Source of the DNA: Lewinellaceae bacterium
Lineage (GTDB): Bacteria > Bacteroidota > Bacteroidia > Chitinophagales > Saprospiraceae
DNA length: 64,000 nt
Direction of reading: 5' to 3'
Assembly: GCA_020636255.1 (NCBI GenBank)
Contig: JACJYE010000006.1
Location: forward strand, 62,001 to 126,000
Below, piece after piece: positions 43,824 to 52,415 of this stretch. The notes under the pieces were generated by a model. The model was not told where the DNA came from. It did no database searches and saw nothing but the letters and a program-made list of their open reading frames with translations. How positions within the stretch are numbered: position 1 is the stretch's first letter; every line of letters starts with the position of its first letter. The position numbers and the translations under genes are program-made.

Positions 43824-45629
43824 TCAGATCGGCTCGAACTGCAGCCTGGCGAGGCTGTTGTACGCGCCGTCTTCGATGAGCGACAGTTCTTCATGCGTAC
43901 CCTGCTCGATGATGCGCCCTTTGTCGATCACATAGATCTGGTCGACGTTGCGGATGGTGGCCAGCCGGTGGGCGATGATGATGGAGGTGCGCCCTTCCAG
44001 CAATTTGTTCAGGGCGTCCTGCACGGCTTTTTCCGATTCCGCATCCAGTGAAGATGTCGCTTCGTCGAGCAGCAGGATGGCCGGGTCTTTGAGAATGGCG
44101 CGGGCGATGGCGATGCGCTGGCGCTGCCCACCTGATAGCTTAACCCCGCGTTCGCCGACGACGGTGGCCAGCCCTTCGGGGAAAGACCGGATGAAATCCC
44201 AGGCATTGGCCTGCCGGGCGGCTTCGATCACTTCTTCTTCAGAAGCCTCGGGCTTGCCGTAGAGGATGTTCTCCCGTATCGTGCCCCCGAAAAGGATGAC
44301 CTCCTGGGGTACGATGGCCATATTGCGGCGGTAGGCCGTCGTATCCATATCGTAAATGCTGCGGCCATCCACCAGGATATCGCCGCCGTCGATCTCGTAA
44401 AATTTGAGCAGCAATTGAACGATGGTGGATTTGCCTGCGCCGCTGGAGCCCACCAGCGCGATCTTTTTGCCTGCCTCCACTTCAAAACTCAGCCCTTTGA
44501 GCACCTCCATATCCTTGCGGGTGGGGTAGCTGAAATGAACCTGTTCGTAACGAATATTGCCTTTCAGCGGCAGCCGCCGGGCCTGTAGCTCCTTTTCGAC
44601 CTTCACCTCCCCGGGCTCATCCAGTATCTCGCGGATGCGCTCCGTAGCGCCAATAGCGCCGAGCAGTTCCGTATAAAAATTTCCCAGGCCGGCAATAGCG
44701 CCCCCCAGGATACCGGTATACACCACAAACTCGATCAGGCGCCCCACGGACATCGTACCGTTCTGCACCATATAGGCGCCTTCCCAGATGATGAAAAACA
44801 ACGCGCCGAAAAGGAAGGATACGATAAACACCGAGAAAAGGGCCCTCCAGCGCGCATAGTTCAACGCGATCCTGACCATCTTATCTATCGACTTTCCGTA
44901 ACGGACGGCCTCGAAGAATTCGTTGGTGAAGGCCTTCACGGCCTGTATGGCCTGTATCGTCTCGTTGACCACGGTATTGGAGGCTGCGAGCTCCTCCTGC
45001 CGTTCTTTTGACAGCTTGCGGATAAACCGCCCGAAGAACATTGCCCCGATAACGATGACCGGGAATGTCGCCAGCATGATCAGCGAAAGGTTCGGCGCCC
45101 GAAAGGCAAGCAGCGCGACGCCAACTACGAGGATGATCACCTGGCGAAAGAACTCGGCCAGCGTAATGGAAAAGGCGTTGTACAGTTTTTCTACGTCCGA
45201 TGTGAGCCTGCTGACGAGGTCCCCTACCCTGCTCTGCTCAAAAAAGACGATGGGCAATGAGACCAGCTTCTCGTATAAGGCCTGGCGCAGGCCGGCGATG
45301 CCTTTTTCACTGACGATGGCGAAGAGGTAAATGCGGGTATACGAAACAAAACCCTGTGCCGCCAGTACCAGGAGTAATATCCAGCCGATCTGCCCCAGGC
45401 TCACCGGATACTTGGACGTGCCCTGCGCGGTGTCGACCATCACGCCGGTGAGAAATGGAAAGATCATGAATACCATGCTGGATAGGAACAACAGGAACAT
45501 ACCGCCTATAAAAGCCCAGCGATAAGGCCGGATGTAGCGAAAGATCCGGGCAGCATGCCTCAGCTTTTCCCGCGTCAGCCGTGGGCGCGGTTCGGCTTCT
45601 GAAGAATTGTTTTGCCGGCGGGTTGCCAT
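43824..45629 (-). CDS. ABC exporter half-transporter, MsbA-like (fused permease and ATPase)
   Basis: 601 residues from ATG 45629; a TTG-initiated extension to 45650 is less likely. Six helices in the first 330 residues, then an ATPase domain with Walker A GSSGAGKST, signature LSGGQRQRIAIARA, Walker B ILLLDEATSSLD and the H-loop IIAHRLATI. Forms a homodimer in the inner membrane and pumps a lipid or drug outward. Lipid A precursor (MsbA) is possible, but a single exporter cannot be assigned its substrate from sequence. Confidence 0.93.
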   Translation of the reverse strand: MATRRQNNSSEAEPRPRLTREKLRHAARIFRYIRPYRWAFIGGMFLLFLSSMVFMIFPFLTGVMVDTAQGTSKYPVSLGQIGWILLLVLAAQGFVSYTRIYLFAIVSEKGIAGLRQALYEKLVSLPIVFFEQSRVGDLVSRLTSDVEKLYNAFSITLAEFFRQVIILVVGVALLAFRAPNLSLIMLATFPVIVIGAMFFGRFIRKLSKERQEELAASNTVVNETIQAIQAVKAFTNEFFEAVRYGKSIDKMVRIALNYARWRALFSVFIVSFLFGALFFIIWEGAYMVQNGTMSVGRLIEFVVYTGILGGAIAGLGNFYTELLGAIGATERIREILDEPGEVKVEKELQARRLPLKGNIRYEQVHFSYPTRKDMEVLKGLSFEVEAGKKIALVGSSGAGKSTIVQLLLKFYEIDGGDILVDGRSIYDMDTTAYRRNMAIVPQEVILFGGTIRENILYGKPEASEEEVIEAARQANAWDFIRSFPEGLATVVGERGVKLSGGQRQRIAIARAILKDPAILLLDEATSSLDAESEKAVQDALNKLLEGRTSIIIAHRLATIRNVDQIYVIDKGRIIEQGTHEELSLIEDGAYNSLARLQFEPI

Positions 45630-45724
45630 ATTGCTTTGTTTTGACGACAAAAATATGTTTTATAAACACATTATCGGGGAAGAAGTTAAATGCGGTTTTA
45701 TTATATATAATTTGTACAAAAATG

Positions 45725-45732
45725 TAAATTTG
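45725..45732 (+). promoter_or_regulatory. Candidate -7 box before the first DUF6089 gene
   Basis: TAAATTTG, a full match to TAnnTTTG, 73 bases before the start at 45806. No clear -33 at the usual distance. Confidence 0.35.
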
Positions 45733-45805
45733 CATTTTGCCCCCGGGCAAAAAGCGAAAGCCAACGTTTTTGATCACGGAATAATCAGCAAAATCCCAAA
45801 GACTT

Positions 45806-46633
45806 ATGCAAAAGACAGTATACGCTTTGCTATGCTCCTGCCTTTTTTTTACCCTCCAGGCACAAGTCATTGATATCGGCATCAATTTCGGCGCTTCTTT
45901 TTACAGCGGCGACCTGGCCACGAGCGATCTCAGGCAAATGGTACAGGAGAACCAGCCGGCATTCGGCGTATTCTGCCGGCTGGCGAACAGCAGGAAATTC
46001 TCCACGCGTTTCAACCTCAACTACCTCGGGCTGATGGGCGACGACGCCAGGACGGCGTACCCGGAGCGCATGCTCAACTTTCAGACGAAAGTCTGGGAGT
46101 TCAACGTCGTGGGTGAATCGCACATGATCCGGATACGGCACACCGAACACAGCGCCAGCTTCCCCTACCTTTTCGGCGGTATAGGGGTGTACCATTTCAA
46201 CCCCAAAGCGGAAATAGACGGCGACCTTGTAGAGCTCCAGCCTCTGGGCACGGAAGGCCAGGGGTTGCCGGGTTATGCGGAGCCATACAACCGCATGCAG
46301 TTCAACATCCCCTTCGGTGCGGGCATCAAATTCGTGAACCGCAAGTTCACCATCGGTTTTGAAGCGGGCGCCCGCTACCTGTTCACCGATTACCTCGACG
46401 ACGTCAGCAATACGCTGGTCAACCACCGGGAGGTGTTTGAAGGTAACGGCTCGCTGGCTGCCCGCCTGAGCAACCCGCAACTGGGAGGCGCCGAGGGCAT
46501 CGACAAGGACTACCGCCGCGGCAGCGAATACAAGGACTGGTATTACATGATGAACATCACCCTGTCCTACAATTTCGGGGAGGCTATCCACAAGCTTTTT
46601 GCGGACCCCGTGCCCTGCCCGCGCTTTTGGTAG
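45806..46633 (+). CDS. DUF6089-type outer-membrane beta-barrel protein (first copy)
   Basis: 275 residues, signal peptide ending FFTLQAQ. Mature sequence begins VIDIGINFGASFYSGDL and contains the block ELQPLGTEGQGLPGY followed by EPYNRMQFNIPFGAGIKF and FEAGARYLFTDYLDDVSNT. Alternating beta strands suit a small OmpA-like barrel. It shares most of these blocks with the next gene. Function unknown. Confidence 0.85.
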   Translation: MQKTVYALLCSCLFFTLQAQVIDIGINFGASFYSGDLATSDLRQMVQENQPAFGVFCRLANSRKFSTRFNLNYLGLMGDDARTAYPERMLNFQTKVWEFNVVGESHMIRIRHTEHSASFPYLFGGIGVYHFNPKAEIDGDLVELQPLGTEGQGLPGYAEPYNRMQFNIPFGAGIKFVNRKFTIGFEAGARYLFTDYLDDVSNTLVNHREVFEGNGSLAARLSNPQLGGAEGIDKDYRRGSEYKDWYYMMNITLSYNFGEAIHKLFADPVPCPRFW

Positions 46634-46762
46634 GGTAGGCATATAGTTGAAATTTTTTTTCCTTCCAGATCGTTATGCCTGTATTTCGGGCAATCGAAAA
46701 GCCGAGCATTGCTCTGTAATTTTCCTTAAATTGCCCCCTCAAACAAAAATGATCTGGATTCT

Positions 46763-47602
46763 ATGAGAAAATTCACGCTGGCGCTCTCCCTTCTTGTAGC
46801 GCTCCTTTCCATGAACAAAGCCATGGCCCAAAGTACGGAGCTGGGTATCCTGATCGGCCCTTCGATCTACAGCGGCGACATGTCGCCGCAGGAAGTAGGC
46901 CTGTATTTCCAGGAGATCAACCTGGCCGGAGGAGCCTTTGCCCGCTTCAACCTGAACCAGTCGCTGGCGCTGCGCCTGGGCTTCAACGTTACGAAGGTCT
47001 CCGGCGATGATTCGCGCAACGGGCTGGCATCACGGGGGCTCAATTTCAATAGCAGCATCGCTGAACTGGCCCTTACCGGCGAGGTCAACCTCTTCCGGCT
47101 CTGGGCCTACGACGACAGAGGGGTTATCCCGTACATCTACGGCGGCGCCGCCGTTTTTCATTTTAACCCCAAAGCTACCTTCGATGGCGATAATGTGGAG
47201 CTCCAGCCCCTCGGCACCGAAGGGCAGGGCCTGCCGGGTTATGATGAACCCTACAAGCTCACCCAACTGGCCATCCCCCTTGGCGTCGGCCTGAAAATAC
47301 TGCTGAACAGCAACCTGACGCTCGGCCTTGAATTCGGCGGCAGAAAGCTGTTTACCGACTACCTCGATGATATCAGCAATACTGAGGTCAATTACTTCGA
47401 CGTGCTCGAAGGCAACGGCGAACTGGCCGCCCGCCTGAGCAACCCCAACCTCGTAGACCCCAGCCCGGATAATGCCACTTACCGCAGAGGCGGCGACTAT
47501 AAAGACTGGTACTACATCGGCGGCGTATCCCTCTCTTTCCGCCTTCAGGGGAGTGGGCGAGGCATGGGCAGCGGCCGCGGCATCGGCTGCCCGACCTTCT
47601 GA
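46763..47602 (+). CDS. DUF6089-type outer-membrane beta-barrel protein (second copy)
   Basis: 279 residues, signal peptide ending KAMAQ. It repeats the layout of its upstream neighbour, including FNPKATFDGDNVELQPLGTEG and FTDYLDDISNTEVN, so the pair came from a tandem duplication. The C-terminus is drawn out into a Gly/Arg-rich tail (GSGRGMGSGRGIGCPTF) in which the barrel's usual terminal aromatic is still last. Separated from the first copy by 129 bases. Confidence 0.85.
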   Translation: MRKFTLALSLLVALLSMNKAMAQSTELGILIGPSIYSGDMSPQEVGLYFQEINLAGGAFARFNLNQSLALRLGFNVTKVSGDDSRNGLASRGLNFNSSIAELALTGEVNLFRLWAYDDRGVIPYIYGGAAVFHFNPKATFDGDNVELQPLGTEGQGLPGYDEPYKLTQLAIPLGVGLKILLNSNLTLGLEFGGRKLFTDYLDDISNTEVNYFDVLEGNGELAARLSNPNLVDPSPDNATYRRGGDYKDWYYIGGVSLSFRLQGSGRGMGSGRGIGCPTF

Positions 47603-47755
47603 TATTCGCCTTTTTTAATATGCCTTTGGAAAAGCATTAGGTATATTCATCCAAATATACCTATCTTGCGAAGGGGCCATATAGTCTCCGGCCTGATCCA
47701 AACCCAGCCCAACCAAGCGATAGCAGCCCGGAACATTCGAAAAGGGTGGCTAAGT

Positions 47756-47771
47756 AGTGTTCAAAAAATAA
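47756..47771. repeat. Dispersed intergenic motif AGTGTTCAAAAAATAA (second copy)
   Basis: Identical to 21281-21296. It lies 20 bases before the ArsC-like gene. Confidence 0.45.
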
Positions 47772-47791
47772 ATTGAACTAAACGACTTCTG

Positions 47792-48229
47792 ATGAAAAGG
47801 GTTTTGGTGCTTTGCACCGGCAATTCGTGCAGAAGCCAGATGGCAGAAGGGTATCTTGAATTCTACGTTCAGGGTAAGGCCGAGGTTTTCAGCGCAGGGC
47901 TGGAAAACCATGGTGTCAACCCCTTCGCTCTCCGCGCCATGGCTGAAGATAATATCGACATCAGCAGCCACTACGCCAAGACTGTCGATGCCTTCCGCAA
48001 CGAGCATTTCGACTATCTCGTAACGGTGTGTGATGAAGCTTCACAGGAGCGCTTTCGGGGAATATCCTACACACACCGGCTTCATTTCAGCATACCCGAC
48101 CCGGCGGCCTTTACCGGCAGCGAGGATGAGATCATGGAGGAATTCCGCCGTGTGCGCGAGCTGGTAAAAAAATACATGCTCAAGTTTATCGGACAGGCAC
48201 TGCTGGAAAACGCCGTCCCCGCTGTTTAA
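47792..48229 (+). CDS. ArsC/low-molecular-weight tyrosine-phosphatase-fold protein lacking the resolving cysteine
   Basis: 145 residues. The P-loop CTGNSCR (C8 to R14, CX5R) and the acid IPDPAAF are intact. In thioredoxin-coupled ArsC a second and a third cysteine lie seven residues apart. Here VTVCDEASQERF keeps Cys80, but the second of that pair would be residue 87, which is Arg. The normal three-cysteine arsenate cycle is therefore not possible as drawn. It could use another partner (such as mycothiol-like thiols) or act as a phosphatase. The next gene, ppk1, begins 2 bases after its stop. Confidence 0.85.
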   Translation: MKRVLVLCTGNSCRSQMAEGYLEFYVQGKAEVFSAGLENHGVNPFALRAMAEDNIDISSHYAKTVDAFRNEHFDYLVTVCDEASQERFRGISYTHRLHFSIPDPAAFTGSEDEIMEEFRRVRELVKKYMLKFIGQALLENAVPAV

Positions 48230-48231
48230 CG

Positions 48232-50271
48232 ATGAAAGACCTTATATACGTTAAGCGCGACCTGAGCTGGCTATCCTTCAACCACCGCGTGTTGCAGGAA
48301 GCCCGCGATGAACGCGTCCCTCTGTACGAGCGCATCAAGTTTCTGGCCATTTACAGTTCCAACCTCGACGAATTCTTCCGGGTGCGGGTGGCTTCGCTGC
48401 GCAGCTTCCGAAGCCTGAAAAAGAAGGCCCGCAAGGAACTGGAGCTGGATGTAAAGCCCAAAAAAGAGCTCCGGGAGATCCGCCGGGCCGTCGAGCAACA
48501 GCAAGCGCTGTTCGGCCTCACCTTCCGGGAAAGCATCCTGCCGGCATTGGCCAAAGAAGGGATATTCCTCGCCGGAAGCGAAGTTTTCCTGCCCGATCAA
48601 CAGGCCTTTGCCAGAAGCTATTTCTTCGAGCAGGTTTACCCGCATATACTCACCGCCTGGCTCCGGCCAGGTGAAGAACCGCCATTCCTCAAAAACAAAG
48701 GCCTGTACTTTGTGCTGAGCGTAGAAGGAGAGGACGCCCTGGCCCTGGTGGAGATCCCCACGGAAAAGCTGCCCCGCTTCATCGCGCTGCCGTCGGAAGC
48801 GCCAAAGCACACCCTGGCCTTCCTCGACGACATCATCCGTTTCAACCTCGGGGAACTGATGGGCCAAAAGGTCAGCGGCGCCTATGCTGTAAAAGTGTCG
48901 CGCGATGCCGAACTATACATCGACGATGAATACTCGGGCGACCTGGTGGCCAAGATCAGGGAAAGCCTGGAGGCCCGCAACGTGGGCCTGCCCACGCGCT
49001 TCCTGTACGACAGCTCCATGCCGGAAGAGGTGCTGGCCCAACTGAAAGATGCTTTCCAGCTCAGCAAGAACGACCTCATTCCCGGCGCGCGTTACCATAA
49101 TTTCAACGACTTTTTCAGCTTCCCCAACCCCACCGAAAAAGCGGAACTCCACGATCCGCCTATGCCGCCCCTGCCCCACCCCGAGCTGGAGAACGCGCCT
49201 TCCATCCTGGGCTTCCTCAGGCAAAAGGACGCCATACTGCACTTCCCTTACCAGAAATACGACTACGTGCCGCAGCTGATCGAAGAAGCGGCCAGCGACC
49301 CTGCCGTCCGCTGTATCAAGATCACCCTGTACCGGGTAGCTTCGCGCTCGGCTATCGTCGATTCGCTGTTGAAAGCCCGGCGCAACGGAAAAGCCGTAAC
49401 GGCTTTTATCGAGGCCAAAGCCCGCTTCGACGAAGCCTCCAACCTGTACTGGGGCCAGGAGCTGGCAAAGGCCGGCGCCGACGTCTTCTACAGCTACCCA
49501 GGCATTAAGGTGCACACCAAGCTGCTGCTCATCCAGCGCGAGGAAGATGGATGGTTGCGCAACTATGCCTACCTGGGCACCGGCAACTTTAACGAAAAAA
49601 CCGCCAGGCTTTACACCGACCACGCCCTGCTGACGGCCGTTCCCGGCCTGGCCGACGAGGCGGCTCAGGTGTTCAGCCTGCTGGAACGGCGGCTGCTCAT
49701 CCCCAACTGCCAGCACCTGCTGGTGTCGCCTTTCACCACCCGCCCCGGCTTCGTGGCCATGGTGGGCCGCGAGATCAGCAACGCCCGCAACGGCCGCGAA
49801 GCTTATATGATCCTCAAGATGAACAGCCTGGAGGACGAAGGAATGATCGCCAAGCTCTACGAGGCCAGCCAGGCAGGCGTGAAGATACAGCTCATCATCC
49901 GCGGCATCTGCTGCCTGGCGCCCGGCGTGGAAGGGCTGAGCGAGAACATCGAAGCCATCTCCATCGTCGGCCGCTTCCTGGAACACGCCCGCGTGTACAT
50001 CTTCGGCAATGGCGGCCAGGAGGAGATGTACATCGCTTCGGCCGACTGGATGAACCGCAACCTCGACCGTCGCGTGGAAGCCGTTATCCCCATCCACGAC
50101 CCCGATATCTTCCAGGAGATCAGGCATATCGTCAACCTGCAGCTCCGGGACAATACCAAAGCCAGGCTGATCAATGCCGAACAGAGTAACCCCTACAAGG
50201 AAGGCGATGGCCCACCCCTGAAAGCCCAGGAAGAGACCTACCGCTACCTGAAGGAAAAGCTCGAAGGCTAA
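48232..50271 (+). CDS. ppk1: Polyphosphate kinase 1
   Basis: 679 residues. The N-terminus YVKRDLSWLSFNHRVLQEA and NLDEFFRVRVASL match PPK1. Catalytic histidines are in YPGIKVHTKLLLI and FLEHARVYIFGN, and IASADWMNRNLDRRVE forms the second phospholipase-D-like motif. It makes polyphosphate from ATP reversibly. It is almost fused with the ArsC-like gene, so they share regulation. A VTC-domain gene at 31.3 kb is a second possible polyphosphate enzyme in this window. Confidence 0.96.
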   Translation: MKDLIYVKRDLSWLSFNHRVLQEARDERVPLYERIKFLAIYSSNLDEFFRVRVASLRSFRSLKKKARKELELDVKPKKELREIRRAVEQQQALFGLTFRESILPALAKEGIFLAGSEVFLPDQQAFARSYFFEQVYPHILTAWLRPGEEPPFLKNKGLYFVLSVEGEDALALVEIPTEKLPRFIALPSEAPKHTLAFLDDIIRFNLGELMGQKVSGAYAVKVSRDAELYIDDEYSGDLVAKIRESLEARNVGLPTRFLYDSSMPEEVLAQLKDAFQLSKNDLIPGARYHNFNDFFSFPNPTEKAELHDPPMPPLPHPELENAPSILGFLRQKDAILHFPYQKYDYVPQLIEEAASDPAVRCIKITLYRVASRSAIVDSLLKARRNGKAVTAFIEAKARFDEASNLYWGQELAKAGADVFYSYPGIKVHTKLLLIQREEDGWLRNYAYLGTGNFNEKTARLYTDHALLTAVPGLADEAAQVFSLLERRLLIPNCQHLLVSPFTTRPGFVAMVGREISNARNGREAYMILKMNSLEDEGMIAKLYEASQAGVKIQLIIRGICCLAPGVEGLSENIEAISIVGRFLEHARVYIFGNGGQEEMYIASADWMNRNLDRRVEAVIPIHDPDIFQEIRHIVNLQLRDNTKARLINAEQSNPYKEGDGPPLKAQEETYRYLKEKLEG

Positions 50272-50363
50272 CTTAACCTCAGCTTTACACAAACTTAGCA
50301 AACTGATAATTCCCCTTTTGCCCTCCGGGCCTTCCACCGGCTTTATCTTCGTTCGAAAAAACC

Positions 50364-51524
50364 GTGGAAAAACTCGATCGCCTGAGAGACTGGGTATTCC
50401 GGCAGGTACATACCAACAACCTCGTGTACAACACCTGCTGGGAAGACCCCCGCTGTGACCGCGAATTGCTGGAGCTCGACAGCCGCAGCGAAGTCGCCAT
50501 GATCACCAGCGCCGGCTGTAATGCACTGGATTACCTGCTCGACCGGCCCGCCCGCATCCATTGCGTAGATGTCAACCCCCGGCAGAATGCTCTGCTACAG
50601 CTGAAGCTGGCCACCTTCAACCAGGGCAGCTTCGACGACCTGTTCCAGCTCTTCGGCAAGGGGCAGCACCCCGAGGCCACCAGCCTGTACCAGGATCAGC
50701 TGCGTAGTGCGCTACCCGCCTACGCCCAGGAATACTGGGACAACCACCTGAATTATTTTAACGGCAAAGGCGTCAGGCGGAGCTTTTACCACTACAGCAC
50801 ATCCGGCACCTTCGCCTGGATGGCCAACCAGTACATCCGCGCCCGCCGCCGCCTGCACGATCAGGTGCAGCAGCTCTTCGAAGCCGATAGCCTCGACCGG
50901 CAGGCATCTATTTATTACCAGATCGAACAAAAGGTGCTCAACGGCATTGCCGAGTGGTTCGTCAACCGCCACCTGACGATGTGCCTGGTAGGCGTGCCCC
51001 GGAGCCAACAGGAGCTGTTCGTCACCAAATACGAGAAGGGCGCCATGGGTTTCATCCAGGAAAGCCTGCGCAAGGTGTTCACCCAGCAACCGGCCCGCGA
51101 CAACTATTTCTGGCGGCTATACCTGAACGGCGAATACACCGATACCTGCTGCCCGTCCTACCTGCGCCCCGAGAATTTCACCGCTATCCGCTCCCAATCG
51201 GAAAAGATCCAGACCCATACCACCACGATCAGCAGTTTCCTCAGGGAAAACCCCAGGCCCTACTCCCACTACGTGTTGCTCGACCACCAGGACTGGCTGG
51301 CCGCCAACGACCGCCCGGCGCTGGAAGAAGAGTGGCGGCTGATCCTGGAGAACAGCCGGCCCGGCACCCGCATCCTGCTGCGCTCAGCGGCACATGAAAT
51401 CGATTTCTTCCCGGGCTTCGTGCGCGAGGCCGTCGAGTTTGAGCAGGAGAAAACGGCGGAAACGCACCAGCGCGACCGGGTAGGCACCTACGCAAGCGTT
51501 TATCTGGGCATAGTGCGTGGGTAA
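50364..51524 (+). CDS. btaA: BtaA-like (DUF3419) 3-amino-3-carboxypropyl transferase
   Basis: 386 residues; the start is GTG at 50364, with no ATG in frame before residue 45. The fold is the DUF3419 type: NNLVYNTCWEDPRCDRELLEL, ITSAGCNALDYLLDRPARIHCVDVNPRQ as the SAM site, then YFWRLYLNGEYTDTCCPSYLRPENF and VLLDHQDWLA. Known members move the aminocarboxypropyl group of SAM to diacylglycerol, the first step of betaine lipid (DGTS) synthesis. The BtaB-like gene follows, separated by two repeats. Confidence 0.88.
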   Translation: MEKLDRLRDWVFRQVHTNNLVYNTCWEDPRCDRELLELDSRSEVAMITSAGCNALDYLLDRPARIHCVDVNPRQNALLQLKLATFNQGSFDDLFQLFGKGQHPEATSLYQDQLRSALPAYAQEYWDNHLNYFNGKGVRRSFYHYSTSGTFAWMANQYIRARRRLHDQVQQLFEADSLDRQASIYYQIEQKVLNGIAEWFVNRHLTMCLVGVPRSQQELFVTKYEKGAMGFIQESLRKVFTQQPARDNYFWRLYLNGEYTDTCCPSYLRPENFTAIRSQSEKIQTHTTTISSFLRENPRPYSHYVLLDHQDWLAANDRPALEEEWRLILENSRPGTRILLRSAAHEIDFFPGFVREAVEFEQEKTAETHQRDRVGTYASVYLGIVRG

Positions 51525-51530
51525 GCTGTC

Positions 51531-51556
51531 GTGGATCGCGGGCCTCTGGCCCGCAA
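51531..51556. repeat. REP-like palindrome, copy 1
   Basis: GTGGATC then GCGGGCC-TCT-GGCCCGC (stem 51538-51544 with 51548-51554). The same core recurs four times at 53413-53564, mostly inverted. Confidence 0.75.
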
Positions 51557-51568
51557 AGAGGATTCCTC

Positions 51569-51732
51569 AGAGCTTGTTTGGAGGCCGCTTTTGATAGCGA
51601 AAAGCGGCAATTTTTTGGTGAGACAAGGCGTCTTTTTGAAGAGCGTACCCAAAGGTACGGTCAAAAAAAGCAACGCAGTATCACCGAAAAAGTGGCCTTT
51701 GCAGCTCAAAGGGTGGCCTCCAAACAAGCTCT
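51569..51732. mobile_element. MITE-like 164-bp fold-back element between btaA and btaB
   Basis: 18-bp perfect terminal inverted repeats: AGAGCTTGTTTGGAGGCC at 51569-51586 and its complement at 51715-51732. The interior folds back to an apex CGTACC-CAAA-GGTACG (51645-51660). ATTCCT stands on both sides (51562-51567 and 51735-51740), a possible target-site duplication. There is no coding capacity. It may be an inert insertion or a structured RNA element; dispersal elsewhere in the genome was not testable. Confidence 0.7.
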
Positions 51733-51762
51733 TAATTCCTTGCTATTATTAAATTTGCATTG

Positions 51763-52407
51763 ATGCCGAAAACGATCCATACTACAGAAGAGCAGAACCG
51801 CTCGATGCAGCGTTACTACATCCTGCAATCCCGTATTTATGACGCTACCCGCTGGAGTTTCCTATTCGGCCGGCGCCAGCTGATCTGCGCGCTGCCTTTT
51901 GGGCGGGAGGCAAAGATAAAGGTGCTGGAGATCGGTTGCGGCACCGGCTACAACCTGCGCAACATGGCCCGGTGTTTTCCCAAGGCCACCTTTACCGGCC
52001 TGGACGTTTCGGAGCACATGCTGAAAAAAGCACGCCGCAATACGGCTGCTTTCTCCGAACGTGTAGAACTGATATCCCGCCCTTATACACTCGGTGAAAC
52101 CCAGTTCCTGGGCCGGATGGACGCCATCGTTTTTTCCTATTCGCTCAGCATGATCAACCCGCAATGGCAGGAGCTACTCCAACAAGCCCAGGCGGACCTC
52201 AAACCCGGCGGCCTGATCGCGGTGGCCGATTTTCACAATTCCCGCCTCGGCTGGTTCAAACGCCACATGGGCAACAACTACGTGCGCATGGACGGGCACC
52301 TGCTGGCCCAGCTCCGCCCGGATTTCATCGGGCTGTTTGACCAGGTGAAGCCCGCCTATGGAGGGGTATGGGAGTATTTTGTTTTTGTAGGGAAGAAAGC
52401 GGATTGA
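51763..52407 (+). CDS. btaB: BtaB-like SAM-dependent N-methyltransferase
   Basis: 214 residues from ATG 51763. Motif I VLEIGCGTGYNLRNMA, motif II FTGLDVSEHMLKKA, and DAIVFSYSLSMINPQWQELL are those of a class I methyltransferase. Its place directly after btaA supports the second step, three methylations of diacylglycerylhomoserine to DGTS, as in alphaproteobacterial BtaB. Standing alone, the sequence would only say methyltransferase; the lipid role rests on the pairing. Confidence 0.8.
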   Translation: MPKTIHTTEEQNRSMQRYYILQSRIYDATRWSFLFGRRQLICALPFGREAKIKVLEIGCGTGYNLRNMARCFPKATFTGLDVSEHMLKKARRNTAAFSERVELISRPYTLGETQFLGRMDAIVFSYSLSMINPQWQELLQQAQADLKPGGLIAVADFHNSRLGWFKRHMGNNYVRMDGHLLAQLRPDFIGLFDQVKPAYGGVWEYFVFVGKKAD

Positions 52408-52415
52408 GTGTAGCT

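Noticed and set aside
48913..50337. A 474-codon open frame on the minus strand across ppk1
   Set aside because: Antisense shadow produced by the strong third-position GC bias; PPK1 motifs on the plus strand are unmistakable.
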